From Mytilisepta virgata (lineage: Eukaryota; Mollusca; Bivalvia; Mytilida; Mytilidae), in the NCBI GenBank assembly GCA_028015205.1, contig CM051510.1, positions 33,418,580 through 33,482,579 of the forward strand: DNA of 64,000 nucleotides, given 5' to 3'. The notes under the pieces are model-generated. The model was not told the DNA's origin. It saw nothing but the letters and a program-made list of their open reading frames with translations, and did not search any database. Below, piece by piece: positions 36,961-51,288 of this stretch (position 1 is its first letter; each line of letters starts with the position of its first letter). Made by a program: the position numbers and the translations under genes.

Positions 36961-38205
36961 AAATTTTTAAAAAAAAATTTGTGTTAAGATGACATTTATT
37001 TCAGAATTGTCAATATGATGAAGATTTTAAAAAACTTAATGATAAGTAAAAAAAATAATAAAATAATAATAATATCCTTTAAACAGACCAAGATCTGATG
37101 CACTATGTTGGTCCCTCAAAAAATATCCTGGTCATTGAGGAAAACGTACTAAGAAGCTGCATAAGACGGTTATTTCTGTTTCAGTTTGTTTACCATGTCA
37201 TTTTTTTTCTTTTGTGTGTTTTATTTGAGTAAACACATTTTGTGTTTAAAAGCTTGGGTATAAAATGAGCTTTCATTAATCTCTGTGCCGAAAGAGAGAC
37301 AACTCAAGTTAATTTTCACTTCATTCGTATTTAGTACGATAAATAACGTTGTGGTGTTCGTTTTATTTGTAATATATTTGTATAGGTGGTATGGCTATAT
37401 AAATGATATTCGAGGGTGGGGGGAATTATTTTTTTGGATAACCGCAGTCTCCGGGCTGAATTTCTATGTAATTATATTTTCAATGTTGAATTGAGTATTT
37501 CTTGTTTTTCAAATGAGGTCCTACACTTGAGTTCCGCTTGGCTTTGCCAAAGGACACAGGTTTCAAAATTTGGTTTTTCCTGAACGGTACATTGTGGAAA
37601 TAGAGTAATTTATGAATAATTTATACGCTATAGTCTGTATAGCTTTATATATATATATATATATCTTTAATCACATATTGTGAATTTATTGTAATAAATT
37701 TGGCATCTCGGAAAAAATATACACACAGCGAGCTAGTCACCAAACGTATATTTGTGTTTGGTTATCTTTTATGTATATTAAAAGTGGATTGTGTCTGTGA
37801 ATGAGTCTAATATAGATGTGATACGCTTTTCGACATGTATTATACAATTGATGATATAATTCAAGTTGAGTGAGTATACAGACACTGCACACAAAAGTGA
37901 TGGTTTTGTTTTGCATTTTGTCATGGAATTTTGAATAAGAGGGTAGCCTTGCAGTAATCCAAAGGATTGTCTTATATATATTTAACGATTTGTGACAAAT
38001 ATGTATACTAATAACAATAGGAAGTATATAAACAAGAATCAAGTTTATACAATTAAAACATATCTTTACAAACATATTCATATCAAAGATCCCCTCCCCC
38101 CTTGTCCTCTTTTGTCATGGCCTAAACATGAAGGAACCTGTATTTTCACTCTGCTTTTGTGTTGATTTAGATAGAATATACTTTATTATTTCAAATATAT
38201 GACTA
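36961..38205. other. Non-coding stretch
   Basis: Nothing recognised apart from a short (TA)n at about 37646. A 69-residue hydrophobic plus-strand frame at 37285-37494 has no supporting features. Confidence 0.5.
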
Positions 38206-38209
38206 TGGT

Positions 38210-38445
38210 GAAATTTGAAATACAAAGGCAGGACAAGGATTCTGGCAAAGGAAAAGACAGGATCACTGAAAAAAATGCAGGAAATATTTAGGTTTAAATG
38301 AAAATGAAACTTTAGACCCCGAAAAACTTTCAGGACCACAATTTCGGAAAAAAAAATAGGCATGATCAACTATTTCAAACATTTTATCATCATTCAATTC
38401 CCCCCCCCCCCCCCCCTTAATAAAAATCAAATGGTTGCTCCCTTA
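38210..38445. mobile_element. MITE fragment related to 2157-2442, left end missing
   Basis: Shares the AGGCAGGACAAGGATT-like, GACAGGATCA and GGACCACAATTTCG-like blocks, a poly-C tract and the right terminus CAAATGGTTGCTCCCTTA. No matching left terminus is visible. Confidence 0.6.
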
Positions 38446-38900
38446 TCAAAAAAGAAATACCAAAATAATGTCTATCCGCGTGCCGAAGCCAAATTTTATT
38501 AGTCGAGATCGGCGTTTACATAAAAGGGTTGTATTTAATATTTTCTGGTCAGCTTCATCGTTAGTTAGTAAAATATTTTACACGTGGCTGTGGATAATAA
38601 ACAGCACTTTCTATAAACAACGACCCTATTATGGCAATCTCAACTTCCTGCCAAATAAATTGAGTATTTCACTCGCTCATTGACGTATTGCAGAAATTAT
38701 TTACACACCCATATATGCACAGAACCCCAGCAAAAGGGAGATAACACAGTCTGAATTTTATGTCGTTCCTTTTACTGAACAAATTTGTGCAAGGTCAAGA
38801 GGAAAATGAAACATAATTTTTTAAACGATGCTTGTTCAAATAATATTTTCTTCGGGGTAAAAAAAAAAAAGAGAAATAAAAGAGTAAAAACAAACGTATA

Positions 38901-39181
38901 ATAATACACGTACATGTCACAGGCCCTTGGGACCAGGAATTATTTTATAGATCTTGTCAGTAAAATGTCACTGAATCAGTTTCTCAGACAATTTGAACTA
39001 GTCTGTGTGTTGTCTGACTTGTTCTCATCTCAGTGATATGCCCAGTTTTTCATCCATGAGATAGACAACACACAGAATAGTTCAAATTGTGTGAAAACTG
39101 ATTCAGAGACATGTTACTGACATATAAAAAAAACAAAAACAAAATTCCTGGTCCAAAGGGCCTAAGATACGTGTGTATTAT
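38901..39181. mobile_element. Foldback element, ~120-bp arms
   Basis: AGGCCCTTGGGACCAGGAAT...CACTGAATCAGTTT...AATTTGAAC at the left pairs with GTTCAAATTGTG...AACTGATTCAG...TCCTGGTCCAAAGGGCCT at the right; the inverted similarity extends out through ATAATACACGTA. No ORF. Confidence 0.85.
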
Positions 39182-39251
39182 ATTTCAATGTAAATTTGAA
39201 AAAAAGAAGAATTTCAGTAAATATGGTACGATATTTCTCAATATAGATTAA

Positions 39252-39645
39252 TACACCCCATTTTCCTTGGGCTGATATGGGTCGAGGGATGATATCGGGA
39301 CTGATATGGAAAATGGATTATCATAAATTGTTTAACAAATTTCCAGTGTGACCAACCAGCAAATTTTATCACTTTTCTCTTCAAAATCATTAATCAGTTT
39401 TGGAATTGGTATGGAAAAGAAGTAATACCTCATTTGACAAGGACTATTCCTTCCGATTTTACATCTTGAAAACTTTACCAATTTTTCATTTACGGATATT
39501 AGACATCATATTTTTAGTGCTGATATTGGTAGTTTTGCCCATATCGTACCCGATATCAACCCCTCCCCCCCCCCCAACCCATATCACCCATCGGGTAAAC
39601 TCTTGGGGTAATATTGTCTTGGGATTAATATGGAATATAATATAA
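39252..39645. repeat. GATATGGG-rich imperfect inverted repeat
   Basis: Repeated GCTGATATGGG/GATATCGGG motifs at 39271-39310 are mirrored by CCCATATCG/CCCGATATCAACCCC at 39537-39562, with a C-run. Probably a diverged foldback element. Confidence 0.4.
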
Positions 39646-40291
39646 ACAAAATCCATATGATATTCTATATATCGCGTTTGCGACGTAAAGAAATAAAACC
39701 GCTGCAGGTTACGAATCTGATCCGGATTTTTATGGCGCTATAATATTATGAACTCACAATACTTTTATGGATTTTGTGCCCTGATATGGATGTATGGAAC
39801 TTTATAGAGTTTTTCTCCGAGCATCTGGTATCGCATCATTTCCGGCTGTTTCATATGGGCAAAATAACCTAAACATGTTATCAACACTAACTATATGATG
39901 AAGATTTTTAACTATTGGCGTACTTGGTTATTAAATATATATGAATTACATGCCAGTTGCTACACGTAGGCAGTGCGTTTTCTGCCTTTCTTTTAAGGTC
40001 GTTTTTATCATTATTTAAAATGTATCTTTTACTCTCGAGTTTCCTTTATTTTATTATCGAGGTAATTTGAAGAAAAAATGAACCTTCGGAAATCGAATTC
40101 GAATCATCTAATATTGTGCTTACTTCAGCTGGTTGCAGAATATTTTCATTTAAAAGTTTTACTGTTCTTGTTTATCATTTCGACCAGCTCTACTTTTCCG
40201 ACTTCTTTGTAAAACTACCGGTATATGAAGTCTTGTCCCTTTCATTACTGTATGGTCTGAAGTTCCTTGATATCTTGTGAATTAGACTTTT

Positions 40292-40414
40292 CACAAGTCT
40301 CTCTGTAAGTTTTGGTCCCTTTAAAAATTATTTGCTATCTCTGTACCGCAGTATTCTATACATTTTCATAGCAAATAATTTTTAAAGGGATCAAAACTTA
40401 CAGAGAGACTTGTG
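40292..40414. mobile_element. Foldback element, ~46-bp arms
   Basis: CACAAGTCTCTCTGTAAGTT TTGGTCCCTTTAAAAATTAT (40292-40331) pairs with ATAATTTTTAAAGGGATCAA AACTTACAGAGAGACTTGTG at 40374-40413, with one mismatch seen in these 40 bases. Confidence 0.88.
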
Positions 40415-43400
40415 GTAAATCTACTTGTGAATCATAATCATTGCTACTAAGTCGTGGATTGCCGCCATTTCTAGTCAAACTGCTGAGGGTCTGGCTTGTG
40501 TTTAAGCGGGGGTTTAAGTTAAGTTAACAGGTGTCCTGAAAGTGAAAAAAAAAACATTTTGACCACAAGAAGGAAAATAGTTTGCTATTATCACAACGAG
40601 AAATGAAACTTTGTGGACGGTATGACAGGTAGAAATCTCCGTTACAGGCACGTTTTTTCTTGCAGTTGTTCCCCTTAGCTCATAAGAAAGAACACGGTAT
40701 ATTTTTCACACAAAAACTGTTAAAAGTCATTTTATTGTAATGTATGTAGTGTTTCTTTTTCTTTTGATAAAATTTCTCTGTGTGTGTGTAGTACATATAT
40801 TTTTACGACTTATGAAAATGCAAAAATGGTTTTTTTTGCTGGATTTTCCCTTCCCTCAAAATTAACGTCTTTTTAACATCGCCATTTCAGAATATCTTCA
40901 GGGAATAAAATGTCGTGGAAATCTTCATCATTTCGTGTAAAGTTGGGTATATACAGTTGACTCCCTCAAAATTGTTGAAAACGCCCACAATATTTAAAGC
41001 ATTCCAGGATCAAATTAAATGCATATATAACTTTGGGACCAACGAATTTCTTTGAGGTAACAAGTATTTTGGAATAATACAGACAGATATCTGGAGCTTG
41101 ACCTGTATATCTAATGGACTAGCTGAAATCATATGTAATTTTCATGTGTTATTTTAAAATAAGTTTGGTTGAACAACTAAAATCTTAACTTTTAAAATTG
41201 TTATTTATCATAAAAATTCCTAAGTTTATACTTTGAAATACATTTTGATATTTATAGCTATAAAATAAGTATGTAGAAAATATTTAATTTAAATAATAAA
41301 TACCAAAAATCAATAAATAAACAACAAAATAATAAAACAAAAGTAAAAAAGGCACAAACGGTATATTGCAAAGTCCATCAAGGCATTCAATATAATATGT
41401 TGTCTCCCTTTTTTCTAAATTAATGCAAAAATTATAAACTTATAAAATTGCATCTAATTTCAAGAAGAGCAGTTAATTCAAATAGAAGCCCCTATAGCTG
41501 TCTCGGAACTAATATTACATAAATCTATCATCTTGGGCTTTGTTAATTTTTAATTAACGTCTCAAGTTAAATATTAAAAAAATAATAAAATAAATAAATT
41601 CCAACAAATTTTAGACAATAAATTCAAACATCCATTACCTTAATATTCAAGCGTCTTCAAACTTTGAAGTACTGTTTAAATTTTCTAAAAATTAAAAAAA
41701 AAATTAATGTCTAAAGGTTTGAAATGAAAAACTAAAAATTGGCAGAAGTGAATAATTTGTATTTGTCAAATTACCAAGTTTTCACAAATTCAGAATGAAA
41801 TAGTACGTCGAGACAGACAGGCTCTTATTTGACCAGGTCTTTTATTTAAAGTATTCTCCCATTTGTTTTCCATGAATCCATGTTTAAGATTCTGAACTTT
41901 TGAAGCAGGGACCTTTTCATAATGATAAATGGAAGCAGATTTTCACGACAATAAATTATAGGTTTTATTAAACGGTCAGTTTGTTGATGTGGATTAGACA
42001 CAGTTGGTTTTGAAAGGAGGTGTAAATGTAATTTATTGGCAAACATTAATCAATGCTTCAGACACCACATTTTCTGTAAGATTTTAGTTTTAAAGTTTTC
42101 CTTTTGTGAGAACGTTTTTTTTTTTTTTTTTATCTCCAATTAAGTAATAACTCCACACATCCTCTGTCGTGATATGTAAGTTTCTTTGAAAAATTTAAGC
42201 ACATAGAAAAAAATATGATCGAAAGTTGCTGTCATATCAATTGTATTCTTAAAACAATACTGCCTTTAACCATGATTACAAAATTATCATAGGTCAATGA
42301 CCAATTTCTAAATTCGTTATTTCAAAATCCAATCGAATCTTTTATTGATTTTTACTTTTTTTACTACAATTCTAAAATTATAATTAACAGATTGATTAAA
42401 TAAGTAAAAATCACTATAAAGCGATATCAAAATAAAATATTTTTAATCATTTCAGTATTGCCAAATCAATTTATTTTAGGATAATTGATTTTTTTAAATC
42501 ATTCCTTTCAGATAAGTAATTTCGTATCAGTTCGTGCAAACAGACAAGAAAAAAGAAACTATGCACACTCTTGGTTTAAATAATATGATTTTATCTGGAA
42601 ACCATTAGCATTGACTTCAGATTCTTATAAATGAAAATTTCAGTAAAATTTAGATTATCAGGTTCTTCAGAATAGAGCTAAAAATTGAAATTCCACGGGA
42701 AAGATCGAAGAAATGAACAATTTTGAAAATCGATTGTGTTTGTTAAAAAAAACTTTATTTCTTAATCAAACAGTATTTTGTATTCGTACAATATATGAGA
42801 ATGAAAGTTAAAAACATCGAGGTTAAAATGTGTTTGTGGAAATCTGCAGATTTTGCATGCTATCAACTTGTGTGTATAAACATCGACACGAACCAGAATT
42901 TCAGATCATTTACGAGGTTTCAAATTTTGCATGGCAAATATAAGATTTTTAATTCGAATGTTATATCTAGTAAATGTTTATGCTTAACTTGAAAATAAAA
43001 TCTATAACATTTACAGGTTTTAAAAATCGCATATAGGCATTTTAGTAAAATATATAATTCAAATTTTATTTCGTTCGTTCTTTCTGTCGGGTCCTTTTCT
43101 CTCTCTCTCTCTTTCTTTTTTGACTAGTATATGTACTAGATTTTCTGAACTTCAAAATCGTTGATACATGTACAGTTAAAATTTTTACATCAGAGTTCAA
43201 AGGTCAGTCAAAACTAATTTGAAGTAATATGAATTTTGAGTTATGAATGTTTAAATGAAACCTATACAGATAAAGTTCTTATACTTACTAACTAACTTAT
43301 TTACTGACTTACTTACTCACTGACTGACTCACTGACTTACTTACTTACTGACTTACTTACTCAATGACTTACTTACTTACTTAATTAGTTAAGTTATATA

Positions 43401-45570
43401 TTGAGTTATTAAGTATAAATACACCACACTGTTTAACTTTAGAACCGACGAATTACTTTGAGATATCGTACAATTTGAGATAAAAGAGTTTGATATAACG
43501 AGAGTCAAACTAGAGTAAGTTTGCTCTCCGATATATATCAGTGTGAAAATGGCAGATGTACTATAGAAAAATCAACACGTTTTGTTTTCAATCAATTTTT
43601 TTTCCTTTAGTAACACTGCACTTAATCAGATTGAAAATACATATATCATCTTGTGTTTTTATATCAGTCACGCGTGGGTAGAATTCTTTATGGTGTATTT
43701 ACATAGTAAACCCATCAAGTTTTGTTAATGTATAAAAAATCATCGGGTAGTATAAGAGAACTGCCCCTTCACTAACTGTTTAATGCGTTAATCACGGTGT
43801 GATCTCGATTGATATCAAACAGAAAAAGTCTTTGATCTAGAAAAGTACAATTTATCAAAACGTTTTTTTAAACATGGCGTGAAAATGGGCTAACGGTCAG
43901 AATTACGTAAGACATTATGACTTTTAATTTTAGTATGTTATGCATGGGAAGATACAGAAGTAGGACCTTTTGTCGGTCATTTTTTCAAAGAAGAAAAAAC
44001 CAAATCCGCTAAATTTAAATGCAAAAAATGTTCAAGATTGTCACTTCTGACGTTCAGATTTTGTATCAAGACTGTGCTATAATTACTCAAGCATATTGGT
44101 ATATTGTCTATTTTTAGAGGGGATTCTTAATTTGCGGCACAAACATGTCTTTCGTAAGGAGGAGACGAAGAATCAATTTTCTAAAACAAATAACCCCTGA
44201 ATTTATTCATAAAATGTTCAGCACTGATACTTTTAAGAACCCGAAAGAAACAAAAACTCTATAGCTTTGTATTTCGGGGAGGGACGGGGTGGGGGGGGGG
44301 TTGTGTTGCTCCTCCGTCCAAAAAAATCACATGGTACGTTCCAAAAAGAAAGAACAAAGCAATATAGAGAACAGAATTATATATGCTGTTACCTTGGTTA
44401 TAATATCAAATAACAGCGAATAAGATGATAATAATATATATAAAAAATAGTATGGATCGGACAGATAAGACATTACCTACTTGAATCTGTTTTCATACGT
44501 TTGATAAAAATCGCAATTTCCGCGCATACATCTTTAATATGTCATATGATTATGTAATATGCGGAGATATAACACACATTGTAATATCAATTAAAATACA
44601 GTTCCGACTGTCATCCACAAAAACAATGATAAAGGCAAGAATTTATTTTATTTTATTTTTTTCTGTATCTACCGAACACAACCATCCCGACTTGTTAGAA
44701 TAATTTGAGAGTGCTGAAATTAATGGTCCTGCTATTTTCATGAGTAATAGTCCCGTACCACATCAAATGGTGCAGTTGACAAACGCTTTTAGCAGGGAAA
44801 TGAATTGCACAATTTTCTGTCTTCTTATGCAGAATGTCTTAAGATACGATTGTCTTGTCAAAGAGATAAATCTCGGATGTTATTAATCAATTTTGCTACA
44901 TAAGGGTTTCATATCATTTCTAATCTTTTCCTTTTATTTAGCTAAAAAGTTGAACATCAAAAAGCTTTCGGGGTTATTACTGTTTTGCAACCTTTTTGAA
45001 TAATTATTTCATACATCATAAAATAAGCTTTAAAAGCATTGAAAACCACAACAATATGTTTATAAGCTTCGAATTCCTTATTTATATCCAAATTTTATTC
45101 ATTAAACGTCGTTTTTGCATAATGGCTGATCATTTGACATCTGTCATCAGAGTTTTTTGGTAATTAGTCATGAACGTCTAAAACCGGAAGTTATACACTT
45201 GAACAATTTAGCATCATTTCAGCATAGGTGTAAAAAAATAGTAATATGAAGATCTCTCTCATGCGTCCGTCGATCAGTTCAACCTTGAATTTTTATCATG
45301 GTGGAGAATGAAATTTTCAGTACAATACATCCACTTCTTGTTTGCAAGAGCATGAAAATAATCGTAAAAGTATCTATTTAATGTATGGGATGATTAAACA
45401 TTCGGAAGATATGTTGATGATGTTGAATTTTATGATATCACGACGATTGATAGATACAAACATTCTATCTCACATGTGAGAACAGATATTTTCAGTAAGA
45501 TGCCACGTCTTATTAGAATTGACACTTTAACGGACTTGACGCTTTTGCGATTTCTTACTTACAATGTGAC
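40415..45570. other. Long AT-rich non-coding stretch
   Basis: No gene or complete mobile element recognised. Contains an imperfect CTTACTTACTGA tetranucleotide array at about 43285-43385 and G-runs near 44280. Open frames here are short and AT-driven. Confidence 0.55.
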
Positions 45571-45574
45571 GGGT

Positions 45575-45760
45575 GAAGTCAACGGGGCTGAACATGCTTA
45601 CCTTTCCTTGGTAACCTCATGTCACCCATAGTTTTTTTGTGGGTTCACATTGCTAGTGCTTTACATTTTGTTCTTACTTGTTCTAATTCTGTTTGGTTTT
45701 CCATTTTTTTGGTTGTGTCTTTGAAGTTTTTGTTTGCTACGTTAGGGTTCTCACGAATTC
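45575..45760 (+). repeat. Degraded repeat resembling 51560-51730
   Basis: GCTTACCTTTCCTTGGTAACCTC...GTTTTTTTGTGGGTTCACAT parallels TGCTTACCCTTCCGAGCACC...TTTTTATAGGAGTGTTTATT at 51590. Likely the 3' end of an old retroelement family distinct from the one at 63 kb. Confidence 0.4.
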
Positions 45761-45845
45761 AGCCTGTCTTGTGACAATTACCCAATGTCTTATAGTTTTG
45801 GTTATCTTTTCCGATATTTGTGTTATATCCATTTTTCAGCAGTTG

Positions 45846-45985
45846 ATGATAGAATAGAGAATGGAAACGGGGAACGTGCCAAAGAAACAACAACTCGACC
45901 AAAGAGCAGAACACAGCTTAAGGCTACCAATGGGTCTTCAATGCAGCCAGAAAATCCCGTATCCGGAGGCGGGCTTCCCTAGTCT
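45846..45985 (-). repeat. Retroelement 3'-end copy, short
   Basis: TAGAATAGAGAATGGAAACG...CTACCAATGGGTCTTCAATG...CCGGAGGCGGGCTTC: same family and orientation as 1645-2078, about 140 bp. It creates overlapping chance frames that are not genes. Confidence 0.72.
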
Positions 45986-47824
45986 GTATTCCCCATTTTT
46001 GATACATGTAAATTGTCTCCCATTTACGGGAGTTATCTTCCCTTTGGAGAAGGTGTCTTCAATAGATATCAATGGACAAATTGTCGTATTTCTGCAAATT
46101 TTTTCCTTCCTAACATTATCCTCCACACACATAAATGATTTGTTCTTTCATATATCTTCCCACAGTTTTCAATGTCTGAAGAAGGTTTCTCTCGAATTCA
46201 ACATTTATTTATATAAAAAAATATTTTTTGCCGTTTAGGTTAAATACAAGACATCTTCTGTCAGGAAAGATAACTCATGCATATGTGTGACAACTACAAT
46301 ATTCGCAAGTCGTAACAGCATGTGAAATTCTATTTTGTTTATGTGTCACAGAGAAATTTCTAATCCATGATGCAGCATCTAAAATAATGAAGGTGTGTAT
46401 ATTATTTGTTCTATAAAGACGTTGGTCTCGTTTTGAAGTTTAGAAAGGGTAAGCAACTTTTAGCCTCTAGGTGTGATGTCCTCGTAAATAACGTTTGATT
46501 GTAGACAATACCATTTTTAGGTTCTCTGTTAGAATCAAATCATGTTTTACTGCTAAGCCTAGTTTACATAAAATATTTTTTTTTACAAATCTGACTAGTA
46601 TGTCATTTTTCATGGTTTGTCCACAGTAGCTGACGACCGTCATCTGAATATTGTTCATTACTCTTTCTGTCCCGCACTGAATAGTTATTAGCTCTGCAGT
46701 ATAAATATCAATAAATCAATTCATTCGCGACACAATTGCTATTACTGACAAAAAAGTCGGACTTATGGGCAAATAGTATGAAAAACTAACATAGTTAACA
46801 TAGATTGAACAGAAGTCTAGAAACGATTTGAGTATTTCAGAGGTCGCACATAAAATATATTTACAGAAATTTAAAAACCAAGGACAAGTAAAAAGAAAAA
46901 TACCGAACTTTTCATCGCCAAGTGCGATGAATCATGTTGATACGAATAAAATTATGCCCTGTTCTACTGTTATCAAAATGATTTACAATTTTCATAATGA
47001 TCGTTATTTGCAAATATTAGGCCGCACCATATTGATTTTTAGTTCTTTGGATTTCGCAGCTCCGATTTTCGGACTTTTAAATTTTAAGAAAAACATTTTT
47101 TGCTGCTTCCTTTTGCAAAAAATCTTAACATTCTCCCTATTTTCTTCATTTTTCAAAAGGATTTTTCAATATTTTGTAATATTTAAGTTTAAAAAATATG
47201 CCGCATGTATATTTGATCTTTGCCTGAAAAAAAAGGTCCTCGAGAAAACAAAATAAAAAATTAGGATTTCGCTCACTCGTACTTTGTTTGCCATAAAACA
47301 TCCAAATAACTAAAAATCAATTTGGTATGGCCTTAAGTTATTGGGAATGTACATAGAACAAGTACATGTGTAACGACCTTCCACTTTATATAAGTTTTAT
47401 ATGCCATGATGTCTTAAAACCTAAACCGGCCGGTGGCCTTTGTCATTGCATTACAGTTCTACCTTCCCAATTGTTATATAATCATGCTATAACCTATTGG
47501 AGGGCAAACTCCTTCAGGGATCTTTGAATTTTGAACAGAAATTTCCACCAGTACCAATAAAGTAAATTCTTTATACTCTTTAAAAAGCATCTCAGATCTA
47601 AACCGGAAGTTTACAAATATTCATAAAAGTTTATTTTAAGAGACACTGAATGCCAATACATTGTCTAATACGCGTTAAAAATGCCTCATGTTTAATAAAC
47701 TCTTAACCCTCTAATCGAGTTTACTCAAGTTACATAACTGAGAAATCAGAAATTACACCGCCCTTTCAGCGTTACCAGTTCTATATGGTGTCCAAGGTCT
47801 AGTTAATTTTGTATTTTCTGCTTC

Positions 47825-48012
47825 TGTTTCGAGTGCGGAAGGTCGCGAGTTAGATTCAGGGCCCTGTCAAACCAAAGACATTAAAAAAATACGTGGCATC
47901 TATGATTAAGAGCACAGGGTTCATATTCATATCACATCAACATGTTCTCGTCCTGATACGCATATGATAATTGCCATTAGACGTTAAACAATAATTCATC
48001 AATCCAACGAAA
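47825..48012 (+). mobile_element. Degraded SINE fragment (family of 52029-52403)
   Basis: TTTCGAGTGCGGAAGGTCGC, the AAAGACATTAAAA block and ACATGTTCTCGTCCTGATAC are shared with the SINE at 52 kb in the opposite orientation. The A-box region and part of the body are missing. Confidence 0.65.
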
Positions 48013-48180
48013 GGCAAGTCAGATATAAAATGGAAAAATATAGTCAACTATATAATATATATTGAACACACCCTTTGTTTGATAGCACCTATTATTGACT
48101 AACAATAGAATATAAGTCTAAATATGATAAAACCTGTCAATACAATACAAAATGTCAAGGACGCCAATACGATAAATATC

Positions 48181-48225
48181 TGTCCAATATGTCGTGTTGA
48201 CTAGTCAATATGACATATTGGACTG
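48181..48225. repeat. Short palindrome
   Basis: GTCCAATATGTCGTGTTGAC pairs with GTCAATATGACATATTGGAC around a CTA centre. Confidence 0.8.
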
Positions 48226-48237
48226 GTTAGACAATAA

Positions 48238-48372
48238 AGGTATAATAGCGCAAGGTTTTCCATATTGGCTTAGTTATTGGTCCTTGGCTAGCCGTATTGG
48301 ACTTCGGCCAATATGGCTTGCCTCGGACCAATAACTAAGCCAATATGGAAAACTTTACGCAATAATACTATA
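48238..48372. mobile_element. Foldback element with ~60-bp arms
   Basis: CCATATTGGCTTAGTTATTG GTCC is followed closely by GGACCAATAACTAAGCCAAT ATGG, and the outer flanks ATAATAGCGCAAGGTTTT and AAAACTTTACGCAATAATA also pair. Confidence 0.87.
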
Positions 48373-48589
48373 TTATTAATTAACTTAGATACATTGAACT
48401 CAATAACTGCCAATATAATAAAAGCAACTATGCCAATACGACACGTGCTATGCCAATATAAGATGTGGAAAATATTGGACTGGGTACGGCCAATGGCAAT
48501 ATGGGTGTATCTTGGAACTCTCTTAATTTATCATATCCCTCTATGAAAACATGGGAGACCAATTAATTAATAAAGTTATCATTACCTAA

Positions 48590-48775
48590 TGTTTTTTTTT
48601 CATATTGGGTTAGTTATAGTTATAGGTCTTCGGTAAGCCATATTGGACTTCGGCTTCGCCTCAGGGAAAATATGGATTACCTCGGACCTATCACTACTCG
48701 CCTCAGGCCAATATGGCGTAGGTCGGATCTATCAATATACCAATGTGAAAACCATTACGCAATAATACTATAGTG
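48590..48775. mobile_element. Foldback element, diverged relative of 48238-48372
   Basis: Shares CATATTGG-GTTAGTTAT at the left and AAAACCATTACGCAATAATACTATA at the right with the preceding foldback, with a longer, partly duplicated centre rich in GGCCAATATGG-like motifs. Confidence 0.7.
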
Positions 48776-51041
48776 ATCCGACTGCACTAAAGTTTACTGT
48801 TGTTAAATGTTACATAAACGAGACGTCAGAAATTGTACCGTCTTTTTGACGTTACCAGTTGTACATTGTGTTTACACTGACTGTCCAACTATATTACGTG
48901 AAGTAACATTTAATTCGTTTTACCTGATAAGACTTTGCATGCAAGCAGCTCTGATGAAACAGCCAGATGAAATGCTATTTTCCCAATAGTATAATAAATT
49001 TCATTCTAACGTATAAAGATCATTAATTAACTGTTTAATGTGTGAAAATGTCATTCGAGTTGAAATCAGTTAGCATTATAAGTGATCGGTACAGTATTTC
49101 TGTAAGTGCAAGTATTTGTTTAATTTTGATTCCATCTTGGCTGACTTTGTGAATCTTTGAAATAATTTGTTTTAGAAGGTAATTTTCTAGATCTTTGTTA
49201 TCACAATCGGTACCCTCCAAGCGCCTGTAATGTCGCCATGTTTGCTACCGGTCATTCATCTTACAATGGGTTATCTCCTCTTTGGTGATAGGATAACGGG
49301 ATACAATTAAGGAATGGGAAAAGTCATGAAGATAACGCTTGATTGATTGAAAAATTTACAACCTATTGGCATCAAGGGATTGCTCACTTATAATTGTTTC
49401 TCACAAAAAAGTCACAGTTGCCACGATCTATAGCTCAATTTTCAACAAAAAGGTCTTCTACTATGTATCAGCATGTGGACTGAAGATTTGTATTTGTTTA
49501 CGATCCACAACCCAATCATGTAAAATTTAGCTTTTATTTCTTATCCTTCATGTCATGAATCACTATATATGATAGATGTTTTTTTTTTTAATCTAGAGAG
49601 GGAAGATTTGGATGGTAAATTGTGGAACTTGTTTTCGTATTATCTGGTGTTCTAAAGTGTTATCTACTAAATATGAAAATGAGAGATATGTGCGGAAATG
49701 TACTTTTTTATATTCAAATTAAATTTTCCGAAGCAATAATAGTTATTTTTTTTTTATAAAGATGTAACCATTGTTTGACGCACAATAGGCTTATTGTCCT
49801 AGGTACTTTAAGTTCAGACTTCAAGAAGCTTATACATTTCTTCATAAATCATTGTTTGGATTAAAACCGGTAATTAACATCTAATTTGTGAATCATTGAC
49901 GGACTCACCAAAATCAAATCCGTATTACAAGATATTTGCTTTTTTACATGTGTATCTTGGGATAATTCTCTTATTCCATCTAACTAATTATGTAAGAAAC
50001 CAGTTCCCGTGTCGCAATTCAAACAATGTATTCCAAAACCATTAATAAAAGCGACATCTTAAGACTTCTCCGAAACCAAACAGGAAATTACACAGGCGAA
50101 TAGAGAAAAACGATTTGTCTTCATTTTCATTCAAGGTTTTAATTTGATCAAAAGGCTGAATCTAGCAATATAACGAGTATTTACAGAAAATCTGAGGTAT
50201 TTGAATCTGACAAAGATATAAATGACTATTTTCACACAATTTGACAATTATTTGAAATGAAAAATGGAAACAGTTATTGCTGTTCCTGAAACACATGGCG
50301 TTTTAAAATAGAATTCAGTTACACGCTTCATTACAGTAGAACGTATAACCAGTTATATGAAATAAGAAAGTTTATTTGCATGGCACCTTATGTATATTTC
50401 TCATAATTTCGATAACTTTTTAACATTTGATCAGTATACTGAAAGTAGAAATGATAATAATAAGGAAAAGACAAAAACAACAAACAAAAGAGAAAAATAA
50501 TAAAAAATTTAGACAAATAAACTCATTACAAATAAACAAACTTACCAATAAAATAATTCTTTGAAATGATTCTGAAGCATTCATAAAGGTGAATGCCGTT
50601 TAATAGTTGGTAAAGAGCGACAAAGCTTTCTTGGAGGTAAAGCAAGTGAAAATAAACAAAAATGTCCAGGTAAAATGAATTTAACCCCGTAATAAATTGC
50701 TTTATTTAATATATTGAAAGATCAACAATTTACCTACAATATAGACCAATATAAAGCAGTACTACGACGCCAGCTGTGTTACCTTGTACTCTGCAGGCAG
50801 TATACGTGAACGTCTTACATAAAAAATACATCTGTATACAACTTTTAAGCCATATAGTCAATCCTAGGATATCTAAAACCAAAAACCTATCTTTTTATAT
50901 TATTTAATCCAAATTTCGGAGGTTCCTGCGTAGCGTATGAGCTACATTGTTCGTTTTTGTCAATTCTTGGAACCTTGAATGGAATTTAATTCTGCAAATA
51001 TCTGAATGCTAAAATCCTAAATTATAATGAGAAACATCCTC
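48776..51041. other. Non-coding stretch
   Basis: No gene, RNA or repeat recognised. Confidence 0.5.
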
Positions 51042-51288
51042 TCAAGTCAGGATTTTGTATCCACGTTCGTTCCTACAAACCCTTGAGATCAAACATTCAT
51101 ATTTTGCGCGTCGAACATATCGCCGCCTGGTGTGTGACCTAGAAAATTCTACCTACGACCCATTGGATTCTTAGTCTTTTGACCTTGAGAAGAACCAATG
51201 AAAATCGTTCACTTCCGACCCGCAAAATATTAATGTGTGATGTCAGGGGTTTGTAGGAACGAACGTAGATACAAAACCCTGACTTGGG
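51042..51288. mobile_element. Foldback element, ~65-bp arms
   Basis: CAAGTCAGGATTTTGTATCC and ACGTTCGTTCCTACAAACCC at 51042-51081 pair with GGGTTTGTAGGAACGAACGT and a diverged AGATACAAAACCCTGACTTG at 51247-51286; an inner ATATTTTGCG/CGCAAAATAT pair extends the arms. Confidence 0.85.

Noticed and set aside
43285..43385. CRISPR-like array
   Set aside because: Tetranucleotide CTTA/CTGA microsatellite without spacers; the genome is eukaryotic.
46828..47256. 142-residue plus-strand frame
   Set aside because: Phe/Lys/Ile-rich composition expected of chance frames in AT-rich DNA; no domain, signal or splice support.
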